NCBI GenBank assembly: GCA_003168335.1
Contig: PMSM01000005.1
Span: 337,552 to 401,551 of the forward strand
Source of the DNA: Blastocatellia bacterium
GTDB taxonomy: Bacteria > Acidobacteriota > Blastocatellia > Pyrinomonadales > Pyrinomonadaceae
Direction of reading: 5' to 3'
Length of the DNA stretch: 64,000 nt
Shown here: one piece after another, positions 30,504-42,556 of the stretch
How the letters are laid out: each line of letters starts with the position of its first letter
Numbering within the stretch: the stretch's first letter is position 1
Translations under genes and position numbers: made by a program
The notes under the pieces: model-generated
What the model saw: only the letters and a program-made list of their open reading frames with translations
Told to the model about the DNA's origin: nothing
The model's database searches: none

Positions 30504-33452
30504 ATGAGTAACGGACAGAAACTTTGGCAGATATTTCGGGAGCAGGACGGCAAGCCGGTTGATCTGTCGGCAAAGAGCCCCGTTGCCGGAGTGTCGCGAC
30601 GCACATTTCTTGAGGTGCTGGGCTATTCGACAGCCGCGCTGACGCTGAGTGGTTGTCGCGCGCCTCAGCAGAAGATCATTCCGTATCTCAAGCAGCCGGT
30701 CGAATTTACTCCCGGAGTATCGAGTTGGTTTGCTTCCGTTTGTGGCGGCTGCAGCGCATCGTGTGGCGTGCTCGTGAAAGTGCGTGATGGCCGGCCGATC
30801 AAGCTAGAAGGCAATCCTGATCATCCACTCTCCAGCGGCGGTCTATGCGCGTTGGCCCACGGCATGGTCTTCGGTCTGTACGACCCTGAACGCCTGCGGC
30901 AACCGTTGATCGGATCGCGGCCCGCAACATGGGAACAGATCGACCAAGAGATTACTCAGAAGCTGGCGGCAATCAAACAGTCTGGCGGCAAGGTGCGTCT
31001 GCTGACCGGGCCAACTACCGGGCCAACATCGCTCGAGACAATCCAGAAATTCCTGTCCCAGTTCAGCGACGCCAAACACATTACTTACCAGCCGGTTTCA
31101 ACGGACGCGATTCGACAGGCGCATCTGCGCTCGCATGGCACGAACGCCATTCCTTCTTATCGATTCGACAAAGCGCGTCTGGTTATCAGCTTTAGCGCAG
31201 ACTTTCTGGGGACATGGATTTCGCCCGTGCAGTTCACGCGTGGTTATGCAAAGGCACGCAGTCTGCAGAACGGCGAGCGCGAGATGTTGAGGCATGTGCA
31301 GTTTGAATCGCGCATGTCTTTAACCGGCAGTAACGCCGACACGCGCGTCAAAGTTTCACCTGCGGAAGAAACGCAAGCGCTGATCTATCTGGCCAAGCTT
31401 GTGGCGACGTCGAACGAGGCGAATGGGGCGGGCGGCACATCCGCGTTGCCGGTAGCTGAGCAACTAGCAACGTTCGAGCCCGCGCGGTTGAATCAAAAGA
31501 CACGTACCGCAGTCGAGCGAATAGCCAAAGACCTGATGAAACCTCAGGGCGACGGGCTCATTGTCAGCGGCTCCGCCGACGCGGACGTGCAATACCTCGT
31601 GAACTTCATCAACTCAGCGGCGGGCAATTATGGTAACACCGTTGACCTGGCCGCATCTTCTGCAAGTAACCACAGCAGCGATCAGGACATCGTCGAACTC
31701 GTGCGCCAGATGAACGCGGGAGAGATCGCGGCGTTGATAGTGTCTGGGGTGAATCCGGCCTACGACTATTTCGACAGCCAGTCGTTCATCCACGGCACGC
31801 AGAAGGTGCCGCTGAAGGTTTCGCTCAATTCCACTCTCGACGAAACATCCTCCCTCGCAGACTATGTTTGTCCGCAAAGTCACTTCCTCGAAGCGTGGGA
31901 CGACGTCGAACCAGCACGCGGCACTTTCAGCGTGAACCAGCCAACCATCGCGCCGCTGTTTCAGACGCGAGCCTTTCAGGAGAGTCTGCTGCGTTGGGGC
32001 GGTGACGGTCGGACTTTCTACGAGGTGCTCAGACAGTCGTGGCGCGAAAAGCTTTTCCCACGGCAAAAGCAGTACACGAACTTTGATGAGTTCTGGGATC
32101 AAACGCTACAGAAAGGTGTATTCACGCCAGAGTCATCGGCAATCGATACGCCGGCGTTCAAATCAGATGGCCTTGAGCAAACGATCGCCCGACTAATCTC
32201 GATCTCGGGCGACACGCCGGACGGGTTAGGGCTGGTGCTTTATCAGAAAGTTTCGCTCCGCGACGGGCAATATGCCAACAACCCGTGGCTGCAAGAGCTG
32301 CCCGATCCCATCACCAAGATCACCTGGGACAATTATGCGAGCGTCTCGCCGCGTTATGCCGCAACGACTGGTTTAGAAGAGGGTCGCGTCGTTCGCATTT
32401 CAAAAGGACCGGCCTGGATTGAGGTGCCAGTACACATTCAGCCAGGTCAGCATGACGACGTGGTGGCGATCGCGCTTGGTTACGGACGGACGAAGGCGGG
32501 TAAGGCCGGCAACAACGTCGGCGCCAACGCTTATGCCTTCGTAGCTTTCACTGAAGGGACTTTTCGCTACCAAACTGCGGGAATCAAACTCGAAAAGACC
32601 TCGAACAGAATCGAGTTTGCCCAAAGTCAGACCAAGGACTCGATGGAGGATCGTCCGCTGGTCCGGGAACTCGCGCTTGCCGATTACACCAAGGGCAAAG
32701 GCGAAACTGAAGAGGAGTATGGCAGTTTGTGGTCGCCGCACGACTATCCCGAGCACAAATGGGGCATGGCCGTTGACCTCAGCGCCTGTGTTGGCTGCGC
32801 GGCCTGTGTTGTGAGCTGTCAGGCCGAGAACAACGTGCCGGTCGTCGGCAAAGATGAAGTGCGCCGGCGTCGCGAAATGCATTGGATCAGAATCGATCGC
32901 TACTTTGAAGGCGACCGTGAAGATCCAAAAGTCTTCTACCAGCCCGTGATGTGCCAACAGTGTGACAACGCGTCGTGCGAAAGCGTGTGTCCGGTGCTGG
33001 CTACGGTGCACAGCAGCGAGGGCCTGAATATGCAGGTCTACAACCGCTGCGTCGGCACGCGCTATTGCGAGAACAACTGTCCGTACAAGGTGCGGCGATT
33101 CAACTGGTTTGAATACCCGCACAGCGATCCAATCGCCAATCTGGCGCTCAATCCCGATGTGACTGTGCGCAGTCGCGGCGTGATGGAGAAATGTACTTTC
33201 TGCGTGCAGCGCATTGAAGAAGTGAAGATTCGCGCGCGCAACGAAGGCCGCGCGATTAATGACAACGAAATTCAGCCGGCCTGTCAGCAGAGCTGTCCAG
33301 CGAACGCAATCATCTTTGGCGATTTGACTGATGTGAAGAGCCGCGTGGCTCAACTAAAAAAGAGCGGGCGCAATTACACGTTGCTGGATGAACTGAATGA
33401 GCGCCCGCCAACGAGCTATCTGGCAAAGGTGCGCAACAGCGAGGAGGTTTGA
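30504..33452 (+). CDS. actB: ACIII subunit ActB, molybdopterin-oxidoreductase-like iron-sulfur protein
   Basis: A 982-residue protein. A Tat motif [10 protein letters not shown] (about 34-43) is followed by a lipobox-like LSGC, so it is exported and lipid-anchored. The large middle domain resembles molybdopterin oxidoreductases but is expected to lack the cofactor, as in known ActB. The C-terminal domain from about residue 755 binds clusters through [39 protein letters not shown] and CQQSCP. It links quinol oxidation to ActA hemes. ATG 30504 is used; a GTG one codon earlier is an alternative. It is the largest ACIII gene and sits 22 bases after actA. Confidence 0.93.
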   Translation: MSNGQKLWQIFREQDGKPVDLSAKSPVAGVSRRTFLEVLGYSTAALTLSGCRAPQQKIIPYLKQPVEFTPGVSSWFASVCGGCSASCGVLVKVRDGRPIKLEGNPDHPLSSGGLCALAHGMVFGLYDPERLRQPLIGSRPATWEQIDQEITQKLAAIKQSGGKVRLLTGPTTGPTSLETIQKFLSQFSDAKHITYQPVSTDAIRQAHLRSHGTNAIPSYRFDKARLVISFSADFLGTWISPVQFTRGYAKARSLQNGEREMLRHVQFESRMSLTGSNADTRVKVSPAEETQALIYLAKLVATSNEANGAGGTSALPVAEQLATFEPARLNQKTRTAVERIAKDLMKPQGDGLIVSGSADADVQYLVNFINSAAGNYGNTVDLAASSASNHSSDQDIVELVRQMNAGEIAALIVSGVNPAYDYFDSQSFIHGTQKVPLKVSLNSTLDETSSLADYVCPQSHFLEAWDDVEPARGTFSVNQPTIAPLFQTRAFQESLLRWGGDGRTFYEVLRQSWREKLFPRQKQYTNFDEFWDQTLQKGVFTPESSAIDTPAFKSDGLEQTIARLISISGDTPDGLGLVLYQKVSLRDGQYANNPWLQELPDPITKITWDNYASVSPRYAATTGLEEGRVVRISKGPAWIEVPVHIQPGQHDDVVAIALGYGRTKAGKAGNNVGANAYAFVAFTEGTFRYQTAGIKLEKTSNRIEFAQSQTKDSMEDRPLVRELALADYTKGKGETEEEYGSLWSPHDYPEHKWGMAVDLSACVGCAACVVSCQAENNVPVVGKDEVRRRREMHWIRIDRYFEGDREDPKVFYQPVMCQQCDNASCESVCPVLATVHSSEGLNMQVYNRCVGTRYCENNCPYKVRRFNWFEYPHSDPIANLALNPDVTVRSRGVMEKCTFCVQRIEEVKIRARNEGRAINDNEIQPACQQSCPANAIIFGDLTDVKSRVAQLKKSGRNYTLLDELNERPPTSYLAKVRNSEEV

Positions 33453-33484
33453 GAGGGGCACTCTAAAAACCTCGAGATAAGAAC

Positions 33485-34901
<1,417 letters not shown>

Positions 34902-34915
<14 letters not shown>

Positions 34916-35438
34916 GAGCGCGAAAAGATTCACCGCTGCCTTCTTCGAACGAGAAGAAGATTTGATTGCTGGGGCCGCTGAAGCGCGGCTGGCGGGCTTT
35001 GAAGTTTACGACGTATATACGCCTTACCCGGTTCATGGCATGGACCGAGCAGTGGCGTTGCCGCCGTCGCGTCTGACTTGGATCGCCTTACTCGCCGGTG
35101 CGCTGGGCTTGGTTTTTGGCTTGACGTTGCAAGTTTGGACCTCGGCCTACGACTGGCCGTTGAATGTTGGCGGCAAGCCATTCAATTCGTTTCCGCTATT
35201 CATTCCCGTGACCTTCGAGTTGACCGTCTTGTTCTCGGGATTGATTGCGATCGGGGTGCTGTTTGCGCGTAACCGCATGTGGCTGTTCAGTAAGCGGAGA
35301 GTTTTCGAGCGAGTGACCGACGATCGCTTCGTGCTGGTGCTGAAACAATCCGACGCGTCATTCGATATCGACAAAGCCCAGCGCCTGTTTTCCCGTCACC
35401 ACGCGATCGATGTAGTCGAAGGAGACCAGTTCGTATGA
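34902..35438 (+). CDS. actD: ACIII subunit ActD (DUF3341)
   Basis: A 178-residue DUF3341 protein. It starts with a soluble ferredoxin-like segment (LIAGAAEARLAGFEVYDVYTPYPVHGMD), followed by two transmembrane helices (WIALLAGALGLVFGLTLQVW and a second near 100-122), then a cytoplasmic tail ending AIDVVEGDQFV. It is a structural subunit of ACIII. It overlaps actC by 14 bases and actE by 4 bases (ATGA), so these three are tightly coupled. Confidence 0.93.
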
Positions 35439-35995
35439 GGAGGACGCTCACATGGGTCACGGTGATCCTGCTGCCGGTGGTTGTGATCGGCGGCGTGCGC
35501 TTGATGAACCGCGATGTTGGTGTCCGAAACCGTGAGTGGCCCACGCAGATGCAGTACTCGCCTGCTTATCGTTCACAGACTGCGAATTCGGTGTTGCCAT
35601 ATCAGATGACTGAACAACCGCCGGTGCCAGGGACAGTGCCGCGAGGTTTCCAACCGTTTCACTATGGACCTGATCAGGCAGAAGCAGATCGCGCAGGTCG
35701 CGAGCTGAAAAATCCGTTTCAGCCCACCACGGAAAATCTTGCGCGTGGGCAATACATATTCACAAACAATTGTGCCGTCTGTCATGGCGCCACGGGTGCT
35801 GGTGATGGTCCAATCATTCCGAAGTATCCGAATCCGCCTTCATACCAGACTGAGAAATCAAAGAGCCTGCCCGATGGGACGATGTTTCATGTGATTACGA
35901 TGGGCCGAAATAATATGCCTTCACATGCGGCGCAAGTTTCGGCGGACGATCGCTGGAAGGCGATCATTTACATTCGGAAGTTGCAAGGGAAGTAG
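35435..35995 (+). CDS. actE: ACIII subunit ActE, monoheme cytochrome c
   Basis: A 186-residue protein with an N-terminal membrane segment (about 5-22) and one heme site, CAVCHGATGAGDGP (about 112). A Met ligand is likely in GRNNMPSHAAQV. Unlike many ActE proteins there is no lipobox cysteine after the leader, so anchoring is probably by the uncleaved helix. It receives electrons from ActA and passes them to an external acceptor. The ATG overlaps the actD stop (ATGA). Confidence 0.92.
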   Translation: MRRTLTWVTVILLPVVVIGGVRLMNRDVGVRNREWPTQMQYSPAYRSQTANSVLPYQMTEQPPVPGTVPRGFQPFHYGPDQAEADRAGRELKNPFQPTTENLARGQYIFTNNCAVCHGATGAGDGPIIPKYPNPPSYQTEKSKSLPDGTMFHVITMGRNNMPSHAAQVSADDRWKAIIYIRKLQGK

Positions 35996-36002
35996 GAACT
36001 TT

Positions 36003-36033
36003 CACCACAGAGGACACAGAGGAAACGCAGAGA
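36003..36033. repeat. Dispersed CACAGAGGACACAGAGG-type repeat between actE and actF-narK
   Basis: CACCACAGAGGACACAGAGG, followed by AAACGCAGAG, fills most of the 52-base gap. I recognise this as a short interspersed repeat seen in intergenic DNA of many environmental bacteria. Here it lies directly before the ribosome binding site CGGAG of the fusion gene. Confidence 0.6.
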
Positions 36034-36047
36034 TTGCACACGGAGTT

Positions 36048-38408
36048 ATGTCAGACAAAAAGTTCATCACTGGCCGCGAACAGAAACTCCTCTTTGTCAT
36101 GCTTGGCATCGGCGTGATTGGGTTCGCCGCAGGCCTCTACACGAACGACCCGCGATTGTGGCCGAGTTTTCTGCTTAACGCATTCTTCTTTCTGACACTA
36201 GCGCTCGGGGCTACTGTCTTTACCAGTATCAACCGTGTCGCGAACGCTGGCTGGGACACAGCTATCCGTCGCGTGCCTGAAGCGATGATGAGTTACTTGC
36301 CGCTTGGCTCGCTGGCGATGCTCGCGCTCGTCTTTGGTCGAAACACCTTGTATGAAGGTTTGCGTACATTCTTCGGCTATGCAGGCAAGCCGATGGTGTT
36401 CAAGAACGCCTGGCTCAGCACGCCATTCTTCTTCTCGCGCATGGCGGTATTTCTTGGCCTCTGGGTGCTGCTCACATGGTTGATCAAGAGAGAATCTCGT
36501 CGGCAGGATCAGGACGGGAGTCCGGACCATACCACCAAAAGTAAAAAATATGCGTCCATTTTTCTCGCCGTGTTTGCCCTGACTTTTACCTTCGCCAGCT
36601 TTGACTGGTTGATGTCGATCGAGCCGCTCTTCTACAGCACCATTTATGCGTTCTATGTCATCTCGGGATTACTGCTAAGCGGGTTTGCTTCGATCACTAT
36701 TCTGGTAATTCTGTTGCGACGGCGCGGCTTTCTGCCGGAGGTCAATGAAAACCACCTGCACAATCTCGGCAAACTTGTTTTCGGCTTTTCCACCTTCTGG
36801 GCCTACATCTGGCTGTGCCAGTACATTCTGATCTATTACGCGAACCTGCCGGAAGAAACGATCTACTACCTTCGACGCATGCAGACGCCGGGATGGAAAG
36901 TTTTATTCTTTGCGAACATCTTTTTGAACTGGCTCATCCCGTTTGTGATGTTGCTGTCGCGCGGTGCTAAGCGCAGTGACGGCTGGCTGCTAACCGCATG
37001 TGGCGTTGTCCTGGTGGGCCACTGGGTAGATCTGTACCAAATGATTTTTCCGGCGTTCGAGCATCCAGCGATGATCGGCCTGGTCGAGGTAGCAATCGTG
37101 ATTGGGTTTGCTTCGCTGTTCCTGCAATCGTTCGCGAATGGTCTGCGAAAGAGTGCCCTGGTGCCTCAGAACGATCCTTATCTGGCCGAGAGCTTGTGGC
37201 AAGAACCTCGTCAAGCGCCGGATCCGCTGGCCTGGACGAGCGACATGAAGCGCGCGTTGGCTCTGTCCACCATCGGCTTTACCATCACATTCGCAGTGTG
37301 GGGAATGATAGGAGCGCTGGCGCCGAAGTTTCGCGAGATGTATCACCTGTCGCCAGTGCAGACGTCGATGTTGATTGCAATTCCAGTGTTGCTCGGGTCG
37401 GTCGGCCGGCTGCCCGTGGGCATACTCGCAGACAAATACGGTGGTCGCATCGTCTTCGGTTTCTTGCTGCTCTTCTGTTTCTTGCCGGCGTTTGGCGTGA
37501 GCTTCACGAACTCTTATTCGTCACTGGTCGCCTGGGGATTCCTGATCGGTTGCGCGGGCACGAGTTTCTCAGTCGGTGTGGGGTTTACTTCGAAGTGGTT
37601 TCCGGCTGAGCAACAAGGTACCGCGCTGGGGATCTACGGCATGGGCAATATTGGTCAGTCGATTGCTGTAATCGGCGCGCCCGCGTTAGTCGCCTTTACC
37701 GGAAATTGGCGCATCCCTTTCTGGGTGTTCGGCACGTTGGCGGCGGTCTTCGGAATTTTGTTTCTGCTGTTCGCTCGCAACGCTCCAGTCAAGACTGAGC
37801 CGAAAAGGTTTCACGAGTATTTCGGCATATTCAAACGCGAGCCGCTGGCGTGGGTATTGTCGTTGTTCTACTTTCTAACATTTGGTGGTTTCGTTGCGCT
37901 TGGAATTTATCTGCCGACGTTGCTCAAGGACATCTTTGGGTTGACGCCTACGGATGCGGGCGCGCGCGTCGCTGGCTTTGTGATCATGGCGACGATCATG
38001 CGTCCCGTCGGAGGCTGGCTGGCGGATCGTTACGGAGGCACTTATGTACTGTCACTCGTCCTGGGGGGCATTACGGTGCTCGCCCTTGGCCTGACTTCCG
38101 GCGCGATCTTGGTTTTCACTGTCGGGGCGTTGGGCACGGCTGCGATGCTGGGCTTGGGTAATGGTGCCGTCTTCAAACTGGTTCCCCAATATTTCCCGCG
38201 CGAAACGGGCACCATCACCGGTCTCGTGGGCGCGGCTGGTGGACTCGGTGGCTTCTTTCCGCCGTTGGTCGTCGGCATCATCCGCAGTCAGACAGGCTCG
38301 TACGCGCTCGGTTTCATTTTTCTATCGTGCTTCGCCATGATCTGTTTTGCGGTCAATTACCTGGTTTTCTTGCGGCGCCGAACAGGCGCGCGCGAAGCCC
38401 TAACCTGA
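36048..38408 (+). CDS. ACIII subunit ActF fused to a NarK-type nitrate/nitrite transporter
   Basis: A single open frame of 786 residues. Residues 1 to about 390 are a complete ActF: NrfD-like, about ten helices, with FDWLMSIEPLFYSTIYAFY and HWVDLYQMIFPAFEHP, ending in the usual PYLAESLW tail. Residues about 400-786 are a full MFS transporter with about twelve helices: motif A as GILADKYGGR and again GWLADRYGG, and the nitrate-porter signatures GIYGMGNIGQS and GLVGAAGGLGGFFPP of NarK proteins. The linker is about 12 residues (PRQAPDPLAWTSD). ATG 36048 follows CGGAG. The first part should complete the ACIII membrane core; the second should move nitrate in and/or nitrite out. I know of no described ActF-NarK protein. 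The absence of a stop or internal start between halves argues for a real fusion, although Met400 could permit separate translation. Confidence 0.93.
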   Translation: MSDKKFITGREQKLLFVMLGIGVIGFAAGLYTNDPRLWPSFLLNAFFFLTLALGATVFTSINRVANAGWDTAIRRVPEAMMSYLPLGSLAMLALVFGRNTLYEGLRTFFGYAGKPMVFKNAWLSTPFFFSRMAVFLGLWVLLTWLIKRESRRQDQDGSPDHTTKSKKYASIFLAVFALTFTFASFDWLMSIEPLFYSTIYAFYVISGLLLSGFASITILVILLRRRGFLPEVNENHLHNLGKLVFGFSTFWAYIWLCQYILIYYANLPEETIYYLRRMQTPGWKVLFFANIFLNWLIPFVMLLSRGAKRSDGWLLTACGVVLVGHWVDLYQMIFPAFEHPAMIGLVEVAIVIGFASLFLQSFANGLRKSALVPQNDPYLAESLWQEPRQAPDPLAWTSDMKRALALSTIGFTITFAVWGMIGALAPKFREMYHLSPVQTSMLIAIPVLLGSVGRLPVGILADKYGGRIVFGFLLLFCFLPAFGVSFTNSYSSLVAWGFLIGCAGTSFSVGVGFTSKWFPAEQQGTALGIYGMGNIGQSIAVIGAPALVAFTGNWRIPFWVFGTLAAVFGILFLLFARNAPVKTEPKRFHEYFGIFKREPLAWVLSLFYFLTFGGFVALGIYLPTLLKDIFGLTPTDAGARVAGFVIMATIMRPVGGWLADRYGGTYVLSLVLGGITVLALGLTSGAILVFTVGALGTAAMLGLGNGAVFKLVPQYFPRETGTITGLVGAAGGLGGFFPPLVVGIIRSQTGSYALGFIFLSCFAMICFAVNYLVFLRRRTGAREALT

Positions 38409-38497
38409 ATGAAAAGCTTAAGGACCATCTTCGATTTTGTGGTAACGTTGAAGCAAGTCTTATTGGCAGATTAGGGGTGTTGACCGAAGAGCTTGTG

Positions 38498-39613
<1,116 letters not shown>

Positions 39614-39623
39614 AGGAGGGAGC

Positions 39624-39911
39624 GTGAACTTTTCAAGATATTTGCCTGCGCGATCGCGGCGGCGTTTTGCTTCGCGGGTTCGTCCGGATCGGCCGCCGCG
39701 CAAGCGCCCGTTGTCTCGCTCCAAGCCTTGCAGCAACGCGTGCAGCAACTGGAGTCGCAAATGGGAGCGATGTGCGCAGAATTGCTGACATTGAAGAGTG
39801 CACCCGCGGAAGACACAACTGCAAACACTGGAGAACCCGAGCGCAAGACAAGCGCGTCAGCGAACACACCCGCTCCTTCCTCTCAGCGTCGCCATTTCTC
39901 TGGATCTTCAC
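39624..39911 (+). pseudogene. Secreted coiled-coil (porin-like) protein, N-terminal relic
   Basis: After a strong AAAGGAGGG site (39612-39620) a GTG at 39624 opens, but the signal peptide KIFACAIAAAFCFAGSSG is in another frame. One base missing in GTGAAC (for GTGAAAC) would join them. The frame continues AAAQAPVVSLQALQQRVQQLE with a coiled coil, as at the N-terminus of outer-membrane porins of this group, then a Thr/Ser/Glu-rich stretch. It ends at an IS6 inverted-repeat relic. No beta-barrel follows. The gene is therefore frameshifted near the start and truncated at the 3' end by an insertion event. Confidence 0.6.
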
Positions 39912-39927
39912 TTAAGTTGACAATGGC
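39911..39927. repeat. Solitary IS6 inverted-repeat end relic
   Basis: TTAAGTTGACAAT at 39912-39924 matches 13 consecutive bases of the right inverted repeat seen at 5712-5728, 44124-44140 and 45787-45803. No transposase remains. It marks a former insertion or recombination point exactly where the secreted-protein relic ends. Confidence 0.6.
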
Positions 39928-40255
39928 CCGGGAGCGAATAGCACTTCATTCTTTTGAAACCTTCGCTCGAAGGCGCGATCGGCTAGCAAGCGTAGCCTGT
40001 TGTCATCCAGTTCTGCGAAAAGGCTTGTGCGCTTGAGCGCGGTAACTTTATCGGGCGTCGTTGCAGACATCATCACGCGCTTCTGTGCCGTTATTCAAGC
40101 TCCCGGGCACCAGCGCACAAGTTTATGCGTGTCCGAGTGTGACATAAGTCATTTCCGGTCCGCGTGGTAGCGGAGATAATACCCCTAGCGAAGAGCCAAA
40201 ATCAGACATCAAGGGCTTGCGACCTTAGAATCGCATTTTGAAAGGATGCAATGAA
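39928..40255. other. Intergenic region upstream of the hemerythrin gene
   Basis: No gene is recognisable. The stretch GTGTGACATAAGTCATTTCCGG around 40138-40159 contains an imperfect palindrome (TGACATAAGTCA) that could be an operator. AAAGGA at 40241-40246 is the ribosome binding site of the next gene. Confidence 0.4.
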
Positions 40256-40849
40256 ATGGTGACGATCAGTAGCATGTTGACTATAAATCAACCGCATATC
40301 CCGGACTTCACGAATCCCCTCGGACTGTTGGTGCATTGCCACGAGCGGATAGAAGCGCAGTTGAGTGCGCTCGAACGTACTGCCGAAATCTTGAGCGCAG
40401 GCGATACGCGATCACTGCCTCCGGCATTTGCGATCGTAGACCGGGCCTGCGCGCACTTCGCTACTCCGGGTGTCAAACACACCGAGGATGAGGACGTTTC
40501 GCTCTTTCCCCGTCTGCGCGAGCGAGGTGGAACTGCCGGGCAAGATGCGCTCGCGGCCATGACGGAGCTTGAATCGCAGCACCGCACGGCCGAGCAGCTT
40601 CATGCAGAATTTGACGAGCTGGTCGGACGCCTTCCCCGTGACGGCTCAGCGGACGCCAAAGGGTTGGAGCGCTTCAACGAACTCGTGACCGAACTCACAA
40701 CCCTTTACCGTCCGCATATTCTTCTAGAAAACAATCTAGTCTTCCCAGTTGCAGCAAGGGTATTGCCTGCCAGCGAGATTCAGGCACTGGGGGAAGAGAT
40801 GCGCGCCCGTCGGAAGGACATTTTGCAAAGACTTGATGTGTCCCGGTGA
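40256..40849 (+). CDS. Hemerythrin HHE-domain protein (paralogue of the 16889 gene)
   Basis: A 197-residue hemerythrin-like protein. Ligand helices are LLVHCHERIEAQLSAL, HTEDEDVSLFPRL, ESQHRTAEQLHAEFDEL and YRPHILLENNLVFPVA. Order and spacing match the protein at 16889-17458, and both open with a D/P-F-x-NPLGLL segment, so they are paralogues. It probably binds oxygen or nitric oxide at a di-iron site. AAAGGA at 40241-40246 supports ATG 40256; the TTG at 40238 overlaps that site. Its 3' end runs into a sugar-permease relic, so the downstream neighbour was replaced. Confidence 0.9.
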   Translation: MVTISSMLTINQPHIPDFTNPLGLLVHCHERIEAQLSALERTAEILSAGDTRSLPPAFAIVDRACAHFATPGVKHTEDEDVSLFPRLRERGGTAGQDALAAMTELESQHRTAEQLHAEFDELVGRLPRDGSADAKGLERFNELVTELTTLYRPHILLENNLVFPVAARVLPASEIQALGEEMRARRKDILQRLDVSR

Positions 40850-40991
40850 GTTCGTTGGTGCCCTGATCATGGTTAGCCTGGACAATGGGATGTCTCTCAA
40901 GAGCGTTGAACCTTACGTGCAATACCTCGTCAAAGGCGCCGTGCTGGTTACTGCCGTTGACTTCGATATGCTCGGTCGCCGTCGAGGCTGA
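40845..40991 (+). pseudogene. Xylose/ribose ABC transporter permease, C-terminal relic
   Basis: The frame reads GEFVGALIMVSLDNGMSLK, then VEPYVQYLVKGAVLVTAVDFDML and stops. This is the last part of sugar ABC permeases of the XylH/RbsC type (GT-x-GALIMGVLDNGM...QYIVKGLVL). Everything upstream of it has been replaced by the hemerythrin gene. It is non-functional. Confidence 0.6.
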
Positions 40992-41079
40992 ACCGTGTGC
41001 AAGCGCGTGAGCTGTTTCATCGATCAGAAAGATCAAGAGGAGTCGAATTGCTAATCAGCAACGTTCAGTTTGGAAGATC

Positions 41080-41363
41080 ATGATTGTCGCGGGTGACATC
41101 GGGGGAAAGTCAGCGCGGCTGGGCTGCTTCACCATAGTGAAAGAGCGCCTGAAGCTTGTCTGTGAGGAGGAGTATGGCAGTCGCGAGCACCAAGGTCTTG
41201 ATGAGATCTACACGACTGCCGAACGTGATGCTCTCGTCAATGGCTTGGTCTCAGGAACGCTGAGTCGGGCCAACGCCCTACAGCATGTTGCCGAAGACAG
41301 CAGGTTCATTGCAGCCAAGTTCAGCGAACAATTTGTTTTGATGGAATATTTTGGCTTGTGCGT
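41080..41363 (+). pseudogene. Chimeric relic: glucokinase N-terminus joined to a C-terminal repeat domain
   Basis: The frame starts MIVAGDIGGKSARLGCF and LKLVCEEEYGSREHQGLDEI, the opening 45 residues of a glucokinase with a damaged phosphate loop (GDIGGKSA for GDIGGTKT). It then switches to TTAERDALVNGLVSGTLSRA, AEDSRFIAAKF and FVLMEYFG. I associate this with the C-terminal DUF4214-like domain of secreted proteins in Blastocatellia. The junction near 41210 shows no start or linker. It is cut off by the insertion element at 41363. The adjacent permease tail suggests that a sugar-uptake operon stood here. Confidence 0.55.
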
Positions 41364-42457
41364 ACCGAAAATATCATCCGGCGTTTAAATACTTCGCTTG
41401 TTCTGGATCGCCCTTTCACAACTGTGGCAGAACTGGCGCTCGATCCTGGTGATCGTCAAACCAGAAGACTGTGATTAAGTGGCACCGGCAGGGCTTCAAA
41501 TACTACTGGCGCTGGAAGTCCAGATCTGGTCACGTCGGACGCCCCAAGATTGACCAGGAGATTCGCGATCTTATTAGAAGATTGTCGCGTGAGAATCCGA
41601 CGTGGGGAGCGCCGCGGATCCAAGCAGAACTTCATCTGCTTGGCTATGAGGTTGCAGACTCAACTGTCGCGAAGTATCGAGTAAGAAGCCGTAAGCCAGC
41701 TTCACAAACATGGAAGAGCTTTCTGCGGAATCATGCTGGCCAGATCGCGGCCATCGATTTCTTCACGGTGCCCACAGTGACTTTCAACGTGTTGTACTGC
41801 TTCGTCGTACTGCGGCACGACAGGAGACAGGTGGTCCATTTGAATGTGACGGCCCATCCGACTGCGCTCTGGACCGCCCAGCAGATCATTGAAGCCTTCC
41901 CGGAAGACACTGCGCCACGATTCCTGGTGAGAGATCGCGATTCAATCTATGGAGAGCATTTTCGCCTGCGGGTTGCGGGAATGGGTATTGAAGAAGTCGT
42001 AACCGCGGCGCAGTCACCGTGGCAGAATCCCTATGCGGAACGATTGATCGGCAGTATTCGGCGCGAATGTCTGGACCATCTGATCGTGCTCAATGAAAAG
42101 CAGTTGCGGCGCATTCTGCGAGAGTACTTTGACTACTATAATGAAGTGCGGCCGCATCAATCGCTAGAAAGGAATGCGCCGCTGCCGCGTGAGATCGAAC
42201 CGCTAGCGAAAGGCAAAATCATTTCTCTCCCGCAGGTTGGCGGATTGCATCATCGCTATCTGAGAGCAGCATAAGAGTGATTGGTTGAAATGTAGACCGC
42301 AGTAGCCGGATCGATGCCAGATGTTGCGCGTCGAAGTAGCCGGAGCATGCTTCGATGGGCTGCCGGTGTCAAACGAGACGGACAAAAGCGAATACCTCGG
42401 GGCAGGGAACTGCAAGGCTGACCCGAACAAAGCTGCCGCCCCATGTCAGATTGAATT
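41363..42457 (+). mobile_element. Insertion sequence with integrase-type transposase, internally deleted (copy A)
   Basis: It shares its left end TACCGAAAATATCATCCGG with the copy at 45827 and its right flank to CAGATTGAATT. About 220 bases present in the other copy, covering the transposase N-terminus, are missing after 41395. The right boundary is where the two copies cease to match and is approximate. Terminal inverted repeats are not obvious. Confidence 0.7.
41398..42274 (+). pseudogene. Integrase-core transposase, 5'-deleted and frameshifted
   Basis: Relative to the sister copy the first 55 or so codons are gone, and one extra base in CCAGAAGACTGTG (sister CCAGAGACGGTG) breaks the frame near 41465. 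After that, from 41471, 267 residues are open: a GRPKI helix-turn-helix segment, AAIDFFTVPTV, VRDRDSIYGEHF and NPYAERLIGSIRREC. These give the D, D and E catalytic residues. The C-terminus ends GLHHRYLRAA. The DDE core is intact but the N-terminal DNA-binding part is not, so the copy is probably inactive. Confidence 0.75.
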
Positions 42458-42556
42458 TTCAGGAGGGACAGGATTATTTTGTGACTCAGATGTGACTCCA
42501 AGTTTCCAAGCCTAATGACCGGCGTTGCGCGTGCCGAGAGAGATAAAGGTGAGAGT

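Noticed and set aside
32400..33353. Long minus-strand open frame (317 codons) opposite the actB iron-sulfur domain
   Set aside because: It is a composition-driven shadow of actB: no domain signature and no plausible ribosome binding site, while the plus-strand frame has full cluster motifs.
36048..38408. ActF-NarK frame as an assembly chimera
   Set aside because: The frame is uninterrupted, the linker is short and in phase, both halves are complete, and the context (nar genes in the same operon) makes a NarK partner sensible. Reads should still be checked.
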